A DNA stretch of 64,000 nucleotides from Clusia tigrina (GCA_920105625.2 OV050032.1:99866542-99930541); one strand, 5' to 3'; positions 23,276-37,402 are shown, numbered from the stretch's first letter. Numbers and translations: made by a program. The notes: generated by a model from the letters alone, not told the origin.

Positions 23276-26200
23276 CAAGCATTTGTATGTTGCAAAATTT
23301 GATAGGTGTAGGACGTACCGTATAGAAGTTAGGGCCATTTGAAGTTTTATCAGTGTTTGATTTGGGACTCTAGGGAAGCATAGTTTTGAGCAATGGCTTA
23401 AATTGACAAGAGGCTCGAGTACTTTATTGTTACAAAATTTCAAGGTTTTATGAAGCTCCAGTAAAAAGTTACAAGCATTTGTATGTTGCAAACTTTGATA
23501 GGTGTAGGACGTACCGTATAGAAGTTAGGGGCGTTTGAAGTCTTATCAGTGTTTGATTTGCGACTCAAGGGTAGCACAGACTTGAGCGATAGCTTAAATT
23601 GACAAGAGGCTCGAGATCTTTATTGTTACAAAATTTCAATGTTTTATGACGCTCCAGTAAAAAGTTACAAGCATTTGTATGTTGCAAACTTTGATAGGTG
23701 TAGGACGTACCGTATAGAAAGAAGTAAGGGCCATTTGAAGTTTTATCAGTGTTTGATTTGGGACTCTAGGGTAGCATAGCTTTGAGAGATAGCTTAAATT
23801 GACAAGAGGCTCGAGTACTTTATTGTTACAACATTTCAAGGTTTTATGACGCTCCAGTAAAAAGTTACAAGCATTTGTATGTTGCAAACTTTGATAGGTG
23901 TAGGACGTACCGTATAGAAGTTAGGGCCATTTGAAGTTTTATCAGTGTTTGATTTGGGACTCTAGGGTAGCATAGCTTTGAGCGATAGCTTAAATTGACA
24001 AGAGGCTCGGGTACTTCATTGTTACAAAATTTCAAGTTTTTATGACGCTCCAGTAAAAAGTTACAAGCATTTGTATGTTGCCAACTTTGATAGGTGTAGG
24101 ACGTACCGTAAAGAAGTTAGGGGCGTTTGAAGTTTTATCAGTGTTTGATTTGGGACTCTAGGGTAGCATAGCTTTGAGCGATAGCTAAAATTGACAAGAG
24201 ACTCGTTTACTTCATTGTTACAAAATTTCAAGGTTTTATGACGCTCCAGTAAAAAGTTACAAGCATTTGTATGTTGCAAACTTTGATAGGTGTAGGACGT
24301 ACCGTATAGAAGCTAGGGCAATTTGAAGTTTTATCAGTGTTTGATTTGGGACTCAAGCGTAGCATAGCTTTGAGCGATAACTTAAATTGACAGGAGGCTC
24401 GGGTACTTTATTGTTACAAAATTTCAAGGTTTTATGACGCTCCAGTAAAAAGTTACAAGCATTTGTATGTTGCCCACTTTGATAGGTGTAGGACGTACCG
24501 TAAAGAAGTTAGGGGCGTTTGAAGTTTTATCAGTGTTTGATTTGGGACTCTAGGGTAGCATAGCTTTGAGCGATAGCTTAAATTGACAAGAGACTCGTTT
24601 ACTTCATTGTTACAAAATTTCAAGGTTTTATGACGCTCCAGTAAAAAGTTACAAGCATTTGTATGTTGCAAACTTTGATAGGTGTAGGACGTACCGTAAA
24701 GAAGTAAGGGGCGTTTGAAGTTTTATCAGTATTTGATTTGGGACTCTAGGGTAGCATAGCTTTGAGCGATAGCTAAAATTGACAAGAGACTCGTTTACTT
24801 CATTGTTACAAAATTTCAAGGTTTTATGACGCTCCAGTAAAAAGTTACAAGCATTTGTATGTTGCAAACTTTGATAGGTGTAGGACGTACCGTATAGAAG
24901 TTAGGGCCATTTGAAGTTTTATCAGTGTTTGATTTGGGACTCAAGCGTAGCATAGCTTTGAGCGATATCTTAAATTGACAGGAGGCTCGGGTACTTTATT
25001 GTTACAACATTTCAAGGTTTTATGACGCTCCCGTAAAAAGTTACAAGCATTTGTATGTTGCAAACTTTGATAGGTGTAGGACGTACCGTAAAGAAGTTAG
25101 GGGCGTTTGAAGTTTTATCAGTGTTTGATTTGGGACTCCAGCGTAGCGTAGCTTTGAGCGATAACTTAAATTGACAAGAGGCTCGGGTACTTTATTGTTA
25201 CAAAATTTCAAGGTTTTATGACGCTCCAGTAAAAAGTTAGAAGCATTTGTATGTTGCAAACTTTGATAGGTGTAGGACGTACCGTATAGAAGTTTGGGCC
25301 ATTTGAAGTTTTAATAGTGTTTGATTTGGGACTCTAGGGAAGCATAGTTTTGAGCGATGGCTTAAATTGACAAGAGGCTCGAGTACTTTATTGTTACAAA
25401 ATTTCAAGCTTTTATGACGCTCCAGTAAAAAGTTACAAGCATTTGTATGTTGCAAATTTTGATAGGTGTAGGACGTACCGTATAGAAGTTAGGGCCAACT
25501 GAAGTTTTATCAGTGTTTGATTTGGGACTCAAGGGCAGCATAGCTTTGAGCGATGGCTTAAATTGACAAGAGGCTCGGGTACTTCATTGTTACAAAATTT
25601 CAAGGTTTTATGACGCTCCATTAAAAAGATACAAGCATTTGTACGTTGCAAACTTTGATAGGTGTAGGACGTACCGTAAAGAAGTTAAAACGTTTGAAGT
25701 TTTATCAGTGTTTGATTTGGGAATCTAGGGTATCATAGCTTTGAGCGATAACTTAATTTGACAAGAGGCTCGAGTACTTTATTGTTACAAAACTTCAAGG
25801 TTTTATGACGCTCCAGTAAAAAGTTACAAGCATTTGTATGTTGCAAAATTTGATAGGTGTAGGACGTACTGTATAGAAGTTAGGGCCATTTGAAGTTTTA
25901 TCAGTGTTTGATTTGGGACTCTAGGGAAGCATAGTTTTGAGCAATGGCTTAAATTGACAAGAGGCTCGAGTACTTTATTGTTACAAAATTTCAAGGTTTT
26001 ATGAAGCTCCAGTAAAAAGTTACAAGCATTTGTATGTTGCAAACTTTGATAGGTGTAGGACGTACCGTATAGAAGTTAGGGGCGTTTGAAGTCTTATCAG
26101 TGTTTGATTTGGGACTCAAGGGTAGCATAGACTTGAGCGATAGCTTAAATTGACAAGAGGCTCGAGATCTTTATTGTTACAAAATTTCAATGTTTTATGA

Positions 26201-28105
26201 CGCTCCAGTAAAAAGTTACAAGCATTTGTATGTTGCAAACTTTGATAGGTGTAGGACGTACCGTATAGAAGTTAGGGCCATTTGAAGTTTTATCAGTGTT
26301 TGATTTGGGTCTCTAGGGTAGCATAGCTTTGAGCGATAGCTTAAATTGACAAGAGGCTCGGGTACTTCATTGTTACAAAATTTCAAGGTTTTATGACGCT
26401 CCAGTAAAAAGTTACAAGCATTTGTATGTTGCCAACTTTGATAGGTGTAGGACGTACCGTAAAGAAGTTAGGGACGTTTGAAGTTTTATCAGTGTTTGAT
26501 TTGGGACTCTAGGGTAGCATAGCTTTGAGCGATAGCTTAAATTGACAAAAGGCTCGTTTACTTCATTGTTACAAAATTTCAAGGTTTTATGACGCTCCAG
26601 TAAAAAGTTACAAGCATTTGTATGTTGCAAACTTTGATAGGTGTAGGACGTACCGTATAGAAGTTAGGGCCATTTGAAGTTTTATCAGTGTTTGATTTGG
26701 GACTCAAGCGTAGCATAGCTTTGAGCGATAACTTAAATTGACAGGAGGCTCGGGGACTTTATTGTTACAACATTTCAAGGTTTTATGACGCTCCCGTAAA
26801 AAGTTACAAGCATTTGTATGTTGCAAACTTTGATAGGTGTAGGACGTACCGTAAAGAAGTTAGGGACGTTTGAAGTTTTATCAGTGTTTGATTTGGGACT
26901 CAAGCGTAGCATAGCTTTGAGCGATGGCTTAAATTGACAAGAGGCTCGGGTACTTAATTGTTACAAAATTTCAAGGTTTTATGACGCTCCATTAAAAAGA
27001 TACAAGCATTTGTACGTTGCAAACTTTGATAGGTGTAGGACGTACCGTAAAGAAGTTAGGGCGTTTGAAGTTTTATCAGTGTTTGATTTGGGACTCTAGG
27101 GTAGCATAGCTTTGAGCGATAACTTAAATTGACAAGAGGCTCGAGTACTTTATTGTTACAAAACTTCAAGGTTTTATGACGCTCCAGTAAAAAGTTACAA
27201 GCATTTGTATGTTGCAAACTTTGATAGGTGTAGGACGTACCGTATAGAAGTTAGGGCCATTTGAAGTTTTATCAGTGTTTGATTTGCGACTCTAGGGAAG
27301 CATAGTTTTGAGCAATGGCTTAAACTGACAAGAGGCTCGAGTACTTTATTGTTACAAAATTTCAAGGTTTTATGAAGCTCCAGTAAAAAGTTACAAGCAT
27401 TTGTATGTTGCAAACTTTGATAGGTGTAGGACGTACCGTATAGAAGTTAGGGGCGTTTGAAGTCTTATCAGTGTTTGAGTTGGGACTCAAGGGTAGCATA
27501 GACTTGAGCGATAGCTTAAATTGACAAGAGGCTCGAGATCTTTATTGTTACAAAATTTCAATGTTTTATGACGCTCCAGTAAAAAGTTACAAGCATTTGT
27601 ATGTTGCAAACTTTGATAGGTGTAGGACGTACCGTATAGAAGTTAGGGCCATTTGAAGTTTTATCAGTGTTTGATTTGGGACTCTAGGGTAGCATAGCTT
27701 TGAGCGATAGCTTAAATTGACAAGAGGCTCGGGTACTTCATTGTTACAAAATTTCAAGGTTTTATGACGCTCCAGTAAAAAGTTACAAGCATTTGTATGT
27801 TGCCAACTTTGATAGGTTTAGGACGTACCGTAAAGAAGTTAGGGGCGTTTGAAGTTTTATCAGTGTTTGATTTGGGACTCTAGGGTAGCATAGCTTTGAG
27901 CTATAGCTTAAATTGACAAGAGGCTCGTTTAATTCATTGTTACAAAATTTCAAGGTTTTATGACGCTCCAGTAAAAAGTTACAAGCATTTGTGTGTTGCA
28001 AACTTTGATAGGTGTAGGACGTACCGTATAGAAGTTAGGGCCATTTGAAGTTTTATCAGTGTTTGATTTGGGACTCTAGGGTAGCATAGCTTTGAGCGAT
28101 AACTT

Positions 28106-28265
28106 AAATTGACAGGAGGCTCGGGTACTTTATTGTTAAAACATTTCAAGGTTTTATGACGCTCCCGTAAAAAGTTACAAGCATTTGTATGTTGCAAACT
28201 TAAATTGACAAGAGGCTCGGGTACTTTATTGTTACAATATTTTAAGGTTTTATGACGCTCCAGTA
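28106..28265 (+). repeat. Truncated monomer with 100-bp internal deletion
   Basis: At 28,197-28,201 the text goes from 'gttgcaaactt' straight to 'aaattgacaag', skipping consensus positions 25-124. The five bases 'aactt' are shared by both sides of the junction, so this is a 100-bp loss at 5-bp microhomology leaving a 96-bp unit. The right half is marked by 'acaatattttaagg'. Confidence 0.93.
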
Positions 28266-28861
28266 AAAAGTTACAAGCATTTGTATGTAGCAAACTTTGA
28301 TTGGTGTAGGATGTACCGTATAGAAATTAGGGCCATTTGAAGTTTTATCAGTGTTTGATTTGGGACTCTAGGGAAGCATAGTTTTGAGCGATGGCTTAAA
28401 TTTACAAGAGGCTCGAGTACTTTATTGTTACAAAATTTCAAGGTTTTATGACGCTCCAGTAAAAAGTTACAAGCATTTGTATGTTGCAAACTTTGATAGG
28501 TGTAGGACGTACCGTATAGAAGTTAGGGGCGTTTGAAGTCTTATCAGTGTTTGATTTGGGACTCTAGGGTAGCATAGCTTTGAGCGATGGCTTAAATTGA
28601 CAAGAGGCTCGGGTACTTCATTGTTACAAAATTTCAAGGTTTTATGACGCTCCATTAAAAAGTTACAAGCATTTGTATGTTGCCAACTTTGATAGGTGTA
28701 GGACGTTCCGTAAAGAAGTTAGGGGCGTGTGAAGTTTTATCAGTGTTTGATTTGGGACTCAAGGGTAGCATAGACTTGAGCGATAGCATAAATTGACAAG
28801 AGGCTCGAGATCTTTATTGTTACAAAATTTCAATGTTTTATGGCGCTCCAGTAAAAAGTTA

Positions 28862-31797
28862 CAAGCATTTGTATGTTGCAAACTTTGATAGGTGTAGGAC
28901 GTACCGTATAGAAGTTAGGGCCATTTGAAGTTTTATCAGTGTTTGATTTGGGACTCTAGGGAAGCATAGTTTTGAGCAATGGCTTAAATTGACAAGAGGC
29001 TCGAGTACTTTATTGTTACAAAATTTCAAGGTTTTATGAAGCTCCAGTAAAAAGTTACAAGCATTTGTATGTTGCAAACTTTGATAGGTGTAGGACGTAC
29101 CGTATAGAAGTTTGGGCCATTTGAAGTTTTATCAGTGTTTGATTGGGGACTCTAGGGAAGCATAGTTTTGAGCGATGGCTTAAATTGACAAGAGGCTCGA
29201 GTACTTTATTGTTACAAAATTTCAAGGTTTTATGAAGCTCCAGTAAAAAGTTACAAGCATTTGTATGTTGCAAATTTTGATAGGTGTAGGACGTACCGTA
29301 TAGAAGTTAGGGCCAACTGAAGTTTTATCAGTGTTTGATTTGGGACTCAAGGGCAGCATAGCTTTGAGTGATGGCTTAAATTGACAAGAGGCTCGGGTAC
29401 TTCATTGTTACAAAATTTCAAGGTTTTATGACGCTCCATTAAAAAGATACAAGCATTTGTACGTTGCAAACTTTGATAGGTGTAGGACGTACCGTAAAGA
29501 AGTTAAAACGTTTGAAGTTTTATCAGTGTTTGATTTGGGAATCTAGGGTATCATAGCTTTGAGCGATAACTTAATTTGACAAGAGGCTCGAGTACTTTAT
29601 TGTTACAAAACTTCAAGGTTTTATGACGCTCCAGTAAAAAGTTACAAGCATTTGTATGTTGCAAAATTTGATAGGTGTAGGACGTACCGTATAGAAGTTA
29701 GGGCCATTTGAAGTTTTATCAGTGTTTGATTTGGGACTCTAGGGAAGCATAGTTTTGAGCAATGGCTTAAATTGACAAGAGGCTCGAGTACTTTATTGTT
29801 ACAAAATTTCAAGGTTTTATGAAGCTCCAGTAAAAAGTTACAAGCATTTGTATGTTGCAAACTTTGATAGGTGTAGGACGTACCGTATAGAAGTTTGGGC
29901 CATTTGAAGTTTTATCAGTGTTTGATTGGGGACTCTAGGGAAGCATAGTTTTGAGCGATGGCTTAAATTGACAAGAGGCTCGAGTACTTTATTGTTACAA
30001 AATTTCAAGGTTTTATGACGCTCCAGTAAAAAGTTACAAGCATTTGTATGTTGCAAATTTTGATAGGTGTAGGACGTACCGTATAGAAGTTAGGGCCAAC
30101 TGAAGTTTTATCAGTGTTTGATTTGGGACTCAAGGGCAGCATAGCTTTGAGCGATGGCTTAAATTGACAAGAGGCTCGGGTACTTCATTGTTACAAAATT
30201 TCAAGGTTTTATGACGCTCCATTAAAAAGATACAAGCATTTGTACGTTGCAAACTTTGATAGGTGTAGGACGTACCGTAAAGAAGTTAAAACGTTTGAAG
30301 TTTTATCAGTGTTTGATTTGGGAATCTAGGGTATCATAGCTTTGAGCGATAACTTAATTTGACAAGAGGCTCGAGTACTTTATTGTTACAAAACTTCAAG
30401 GTTTTATGACGCTCCAGTAAAAAGTTACAAGCATTTGTATGTTGCAAAATTTGATAGGTGTAGGACGTACCGTATAGAAGTTAGGGCCATTTGAAGTTTT
30501 ATCAGTGTTTGATTTGGGACTCTAGGGAAGCATAGTTTTGAGCGATGGCTTAAATTGACAAGAGGCTCGAGTACTTTATTGTTACAAAATTTCAAGGTTT
30601 TATGACGCTCCAGTAAAAAGTTACAAGCATTTGTATGTTGCAAATTTTGATAGGTGTAGGACGTACCGTATAGAAGTTAGGGCCAACTGAAGTTTTATCA
30701 GTGTTTGATTTGGGACTCAAGGGCAGCATAGCTTTGAGTGATGGCTTAAATTGACAAGAGGCTCGGGTACTTCATTGTTACAAAATTTCAAGGTTTTATG
30801 ACGCTCCATTAAAAAGATACAAGCATTTGTACGTTGCAAACTTTGATAGGTGTAGGACGTACCGTAAAGAAGTTAAAACGTTTGAAGTTTTATCACTGTT
30901 TGATTTGGGAATCTAGGGTATCATAGCTTTGAGCGATAACTTAATTTGACAAGAGGCTCGAGTACTTTATTGTTACAAAATTTCAAGGTTTTATGACGCT
31001 CCAGTAAAAAGTTACAAGCATTTGTATGTTGCAAAATTTGATAGGTGTAGGACGTACCGTATAGAAGTTAGGGCCATTTGAAGTTTTATCAGTGTTTGAT
31101 TTGGGACTCTAGGGAAGCATAGTTTTGAGCAATGGCTTAAATTGACAAGAGGCTCGAGTACTTTATTGTTACAAAATTTCAAGGTTTTATGAAGCTCCAG
31201 TAAAAAGTTACAAGCATTTGTATGTTGCAAACTTTGATAGGTGTAGGACGTACCGTATAGAAGTTTGGGCCATTTGAAGTTTTATCAGTGTTTGATTGGG
31301 GACTCTAGGGAAGCATAGTTTTGAGCGATGGCTTAAATTGACAAGAGGCTCGAGTACTTTATTGTTACAAAATTTCAAGGTTTTATGACGCTCCAGTAAA
31401 AAGTTACAAGCATTTGTATGTTGCAAACTTTGATAGGTGTAGGACGTACCGTATAGAAGTTAGGGCCAACTGAAGTTTTATCAGTGTTTGATTTGGGACT
31501 CAAGGGCAGCATAGCTTTGAGCGATGGCTTAAATTGACAAGAGGCTCGGGTACTTCATTGTTACAAAATTTCAAGGTTTTATGACGCTCCATTAAAAAGA
31601 TACAAGCATTTGTACGTTGCAAACTTTGATAGGTGTAGGACGTACCGTAAAGAAGTTAAAACGTTTGAAGTTTTATCAGTGTTTGATTTGGGAATCTAGA
31701 GTATCATAGCTTTGAGCGATAACTTAATTTGACAAGAGGCTCGAGTACTTTATTGTTACAAAACTTCAAGGTTTTATGACGCTCCAGTAAAAAGTTA
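28862..31797 (+). repeat. Second set of 783/783/587/783-bp modules
   Basis: This is the 8,522-bp duplicate of 20,340-23,275. Modules start at 28,862, 29,645, 30,428 (the shortened one) and 31,015, with a final A at 31,798. The identical module lengths, including the shortened third one, show that the 4-mer amplification came before the 8.5-kb duplication. Confidence 0.9.
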
Positions 31798-34700
31798 CAA
31801 GCATTTGTATGTTGCAAAATTTGATAGGTGTAGGACGTACCGTATAGAAGTTAGGGCCATTTGAAGTTTTATCAGTGTTTGATTTGGGACTCTAGGGAAG
31901 CATAGTTTTGAGCAATGGCTTAAATTGACAAGAGGCTCGAGTACTTTATTGTTACAAAATTTCAAGGTTTTATGAAGCTCCAGTAAAAAGTTACAAGCAT
32001 TTGTATGTTGCAAACTTTGATAGGTGTAGGACGTACCGTATAGAAGTTAGGGGCGTTTGAAGTCTTATCAGTGTTTGATTTGCGACTCAAGGGTAGCACA
32101 GACTTGAGCGATAGCTTAAATTGACAAGAGGCTCGAGATCTTTATTGTTACAAAATTTCAATGTTTTATGACGCTCCAGTAAAAAGTTACAAGCATTTGT
32201 ATGTTGCAAACTTTGATAGGTGTAGGACGTACCGTATAGAAAGAAGTAAGGGCCATTTGAAGTTTTATCAGTGTTTGATTTGGGACTCTAGGGTAGCATA
32301 GCTTTGAGAGATAGCTTAAATTGACAAGAGGCTCGAGTACTTTATTGTTACAACATTTCAAGGTTTTATGACGCTCCAGTAAAAAGTTACAAGCATTTGT
32401 ATGTTGCAAACTTTGATAGGTGTAGGACGTACCGTATAGAAGTTAGGGCCATTTGAAGTTTTATCAGTGTTTGATTTGGGACTCTAGGGTAGCATAGCTT
32501 TGAGCGATAGCTTAAATTGACAAGAGGCTCGGGTACTTCATTGTTACAAAATTTCAAGTTTTTATGACGCTCCAGTAAAAAGTTACAAGCATTTGTATGT
32601 TGCCAACTTTGATAGGTGTAGGACGTACCGTAAAGAAGTTAGGGGCGTTTGAAGTTTTATCAGTGTTTGATTTGGGACTCTAGGGTAGCATAGCTTTGAG
32701 CGATAGCTAAAATTGACAAGAGACTCGTTTACTTCATTGTTACAAAATTTCAAGGTTTTATGACGCTCCAGTAAAAAGTTACAAGCATTTGTATGTTGCA
32801 AACTTTGATAGGTGTAGGACGTACCGTATAGAAGCTAGGGCAATTTGAAGTTTTATCAGTGTTTGATTTGGGACTCAAGCGTAGCATAGCTTTGAGCGAT
32901 AACTTAAATTGACAGGAGGCTCGGGTACTTTATTGTTACAAAATTTCAAGGTTTTATGACGCTCCAGTAAAAAGTTACAAGCATTTGTATGTTGCCCACT
33001 TTGATAGGTGTAGGACGTACCTTAAAGAAGTTAGGGGCGTTTGAAGTTTTATCAGTGTTTGATTTGGGACTCTAGGGTAGCATAGCTTTGAGCGATAGCT
33101 TAAATTGACAAGAGACTCGTTTACTTCATTGTTACAAAATTTCAAGGTTTTATGACGCTCCAGTAAAAAGTTACAAGCATTTGTATGTTGCAAACTTTGA
33201 TAGGTGTAGGACGTACCGTAAAGAAGTAAGGGGCGTTTGAAGTTTTATCAGTATTTGATTTGGGACTCTAGGGTAGCATAGCTTTGAGCGATAGCTAAAA
33301 TTGACAAGAGTCTCGTTTACTTCATTGTTACAAAATTTCAAGGTTTTATGACGCTCCAGTAAAAAGTTACAAGCATTTGTATGTTGCAAACTTTGATAGG
33401 TGTAGGACGTACCGTATAGAAGTTAGGGCCATTTGAAGTTTTATCAGTGTTTGATTTGGGACTCAAGCGTAGCATAGCTTTGAGCGATATCTTAAATTGA
33501 CAGGAGGCTCGGGTACTTTATTGTTACAACATTTCAAGGTTTTATGACGCTCCCGTAAAAAGTTACAAGCATTTGTATGTTGCAAACTTTGATAGGTGTA
33601 GGACGTACCGTAAAGAAGTTAGGGGCGTTTGAAGTTTTATCAGTGTTTGATTTGGGACTCCAGCGTAGCGTAGCTTTGAGCGATAACTTAAATTGACAAG
33701 AGGCTCGGGTACTTTATTGTTACAAAATTTCAAGGTTTTATGACGCTCCAGTAAAAAGTTAGAAGCATTTGTATGTTGCAAACTTTGATAGGTGTAGGAC
33801 GTACCGTATAGAAGTTTGGGCCATTTGAAGTTTTAATAGTGTTTGATTTGGGACTCTAGGGAAGCATAGTTTTGAGCGATGGCTTAAATTGACAAGAGGC
33901 TCGAGTACTTTATTGTTACAAAATTTCAAGCTTTTATGACGCTCCAGTAAAAAGTTACAAGCATTTGTATGTTGCAAATTTTGATAGGTGTAGGACGTAC
34001 CGTATAGAAGTTAGGGCCAACTGAAGTTTTATCAGTGTTTGATTTGGGACTCAAGGGCAGCATTGCTTTGAGCGATGGCTTAAATTGACAAGAGGCTCGG
34101 GTACTTCATTGTTACAAAATTTCAAGGTTTTATGACGCTCCATTAAAAAGATACAAGCATTTGTACGTTGCAAACTTTGATAGGTGTAGGACGTACCGTA
34201 AAGAAGTTAAAACGTTTGAAGTTTTATCAGTGTTTGATTTGGGAATCTAGGGTATCATAGCTTTGAGCGATAACTTAATTTGACAAGAGGCTCGAGTACT
34301 TTATTGTTACAAAACTTCAAGGTTTTATGACGCTCCAGTAAAAAGTTACAAGCATTTGTATGTTGCAAAATTTGATAGGTGTAGGACGTACTGTATAGAA
34401 GTTAGGGCCATTTGAAGTTTTATCAGTGTTTGATTTGGGACTCTAGGGAAGCATAGTTTTGAGCAATGGCTTAAATTGACAAGAGGCTCGAGTACTTTAT
34501 TGTTACAAAATTTCAAGGTTTTATGAAGCTCCAGTAAAAAGTTACAAGCATTTGTATGTTGCAAACTTTGATAGGTGTAGGACGTACCGTATAGAAGTTA
34601 GGGGCGTTTGAAGTCTTATCAGTGTTTGATTTGGGACTCAAGGGTAGCATAGACTTGAGCGATAGCTTAAATTGACAAGAGGCTCGAGATCTTTATTGTT

Positions 34701-37402
34701 ACAAAATTTCAATGTTTTATGACGCTCCAGTAAAAAGTTACAAGCATTTGTATGTTGCAAACTTTGATAGGTGTAGGACGTACCGTATAGAAGTTAGGGC
34801 CATTTGAAGTTTTATCAGTGTTTGATTTGGGTCTCTAGGGTAGCATAGCTTTGAGCGATAGCTTAAATTGACAAGAGGCTCGGGTACTTCATTGTTACAA
34901 AATTTCAAGGTTTTATGACGCTCCAGTAAAAAGTTACAAGCATTTGTATGTTGCCAACTTTGATAGGTGTAGGACGTACCGTAAAGAAGTTAGGGACGTT
35001 TGAAGTTTTATCAGTGTTTGATTTGGGACTCTAGGGTAGCATAGCTTTGAGCGATAGCTTAAATTGACAAAAGGCTCGTTTACTTCATTGTTACAAAATT
35101 TCAAGGTTTTATGACGCTCCAGTAAAAAGTTACAAGCATTTGTATGTTGCAAACTTTGATAGGTGTAGGACGTACCGTATAGAAGTTAGGGCCATTTGAA
35201 GTTTTATCAGTGTTTGATTTGGGACTCAAGCGTAGCATAGCTTTGAGCGATAACTTAAATTGACAGGAGGCTCGGGGACTTTATTGTTACAACATTTCAA
35301 GGTTTTATGACGCTCCCGTAAAAAGTTACAAGCATTTGTATGTTGCAAACTTTGATAGGTGTAGGACGTACCGTAAAGAAGTTAGGGACGTTTGAAGTTT
35401 TATCAGTGTTTGATTTGGGACTCAAGCGTAGCATAGCTTTGAGCGATGGCTTAAATTGACAAGAGGCTCGGGTACTTAATTGTTACAAAATTTCAAGGTT
35501 TTATGACGCTCCATTAAAAAGATACAAGCATTTGTACGTTGCAAACTTTGATAGGTGTAGGACGTACCGTAAAGAAGTTAGGGCGTTTGAAGTTTTATCA
35601 GTGTTTGATTTGGGACTCTAGGGTAGCATAGCTTTGAGCGATAACTTAAATTGACAAGAGGCTCGAGTACTTTATTGTTACAAAACTTCAAGGTTTTATG
35701 ACGCTCCAGTAAAAAGTTACAAGCATTTGTATGTTGCAAACTTTGATAGGTGTAGGACGTACCGTATAGAAGTTAGGGCCATTTGAAGTTTTATCAGTGT
35801 TTGATTTGCGACTCTAGGGAAGCATAGTTTTGAGCAATGGCTTAAACTGACAAGAGGCTCGAGTACTTTATTGTTACAAAATTTCAAGGTTTTATGAAGC
35901 TCCAGTAAAAAGTTACAAGCATTTGTATGTTGCAAACTTTGATAGGTGTAGGACGTACCGTATAGAAGTTAGGGGCGTTTGAAGTCTTATCAGTGTTTGA
36001 TTTGGGACTCAAGGGTAGCATAGGCTTGAGCGATAGCTTAAATTGACAAGAGGCTCGAGATCTTTATTGTTACAAAATTTCAATGTTTTATGACGCTCCA
36101 GTAAAAAGTTACAAGCATTTGTATGTTGCAAACTTTGATAGGTGTAGGACGTACCGTATAGAAGTTAGGGCCATTTGAAGTTTTATCAGTGTTTGATTTG
36201 GGACTCTAGGGTAGCATAGCTTTGAGCGATAGCTTAAATTGACAAGAGGCTCGGGTACTTCATTGTTACAAAATTTCAAGGTTTTATGACGCTCCAGTAA
36301 AAAGTTACAAGCATTTGTATGTTGCCAACTTTGATAGGTTTAGGACGTACCGTAAAGAAGTTAGGGGCGTTTGAAGTTTTATCAGTGTTTGATTTGGGAC
36401 TCTAGGGTAGCATAGCTTTGAGCTATAGCTTAAATTGACAAGAGGCTCGTTTAATTCATTGTTACAAAATTTCAAGGTTTTATGACGCTCCAGTAAAAAG
36501 TTACAAGCATTTGTGTGTTGCAAACTTTGATAGGTGTAGGACGTACCGTATAGAAGTTAGGGCCATTTGAAGTTTTATCAGTGTTTGATTTGGGACTCTA
36601 GGGTAGCATAGCTTTGAGCGATAACTTAAATTGACAGGAGGCTCGGGTACTTTATTGTTAAAACATTTCAAGGTTTTATGACGCTCCCGTAAAAAGTTAC
36701 AAGCATTTGTATGTTGCAAACTTAAATTGACAAGAGGCTCGGGTACTTTATTGTTACAATATTTTAAGGTTTTATGACGCTCCAGTAAAAAGTTACAAGC
36801 ATTTGTATGTAGCAAACTTTGATTGGTGTAGGATGTACCGTATAGAAATTAGGGCCATTTGAAGTTTTATCAGTGTTTGATTTGGGACTCTAGGGAAGCA
36901 TAGTTTTGAGCGATGGCTTAAATTTACAAGAGGCTCGAGTACTTTATTGTTACAAAATTTCAAGGTTTTATGACGCTCCAGTAAAAAGTTACAAGCATTT
37001 GTATGTTGCAAACTTTGATAGGTGTAGGACGTACCGTATAGAAGTTAGGGGCGTTTGAAGTCTTATCAGTGTTTGATTTGGGACTCTAGGGTAGCATAGC
37101 TTTGAGCGATGGCTTAAATTGACAAGAGGCTCGGGTACTTCATTGTTACAAAATTTCAAGGTTTTATGACGCTCCATTAAAAAGTTACAAGCATTTGTAT
37201 GTTGCCAACTTTGATAGGTGTAGGACGTTCCGTAAAGAAGTTAGGGGCGTGTGAAGTTTTATCAGTGTTTGATTTGGGACTCAAGGGTAGCATAGACTTG
37301 AGCGATAGCATAAATTGACAAGAGGCTCGAGATCTTTATTGTTACAAAATTTCAATGTTTTATGGCGCTCCAGTAAAAAGTTACAAGCATTTGTATGTTG
37401 CA
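28881..37402 (+). repeat. 8,522-bp tandem duplication, copy 2
   Basis: Direct tandem copy of the preceding block. The junction unit (28,862-29,057) starts like the unit at 37,384 ('gcaaactttg') and continues like the unit at 20,340 ('gggaagcatag', 'gagcaatgg'). The right edge lies between about 37,402 and 37,472, where 'ctctagggtagc' replaces 'ctctagggaagc'. A reading or assembly error could in principle create such a copy, but the private differences between copies argue that both are real. Confidence 0.93.
36628..36787 (+). repeat. Truncated monomer, duplicate
   Basis: Identical junction at 36,719-36,723, exactly 8,522 bp after the first, with the same 'gttaaaacatttc' in the preceding unit. 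It is carried by the large duplication. Confidence 0.93.

Larger units (their letters stand above)
20359..28880 (+). repeat. 8,522-bp tandem duplication, copy 1
   Basis: Every marker in this interval returns 8,522 bp later, for example AGATCT 23,614/32,136, 26,165/34,687, 27,536/36,058 and 28,808/37,330, and the 4-bp insertion 23,713/32,235. The block holds about 43 full monomers plus one cut to 96 bp. I found eleven single-base differences between copies by eye (among them 21,385, 21,503, 21,536, 22,459, 22,889, 22,929, 24,500, 24,789, 25,542, 27,479 and 27,502), which is well above 99.8% identity. The left edge lies between 20,358 and about 20,430, inside a monomer. Confidence 0.95.

Noticed and set aside
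20359..37402. The 8,522-bp duplication as an assembly artefact
   Set aside because: The copies differ at several scattered single bases and meet in a chimeric junction monomer, which argues for a real event. It is not fully excluded without reads.
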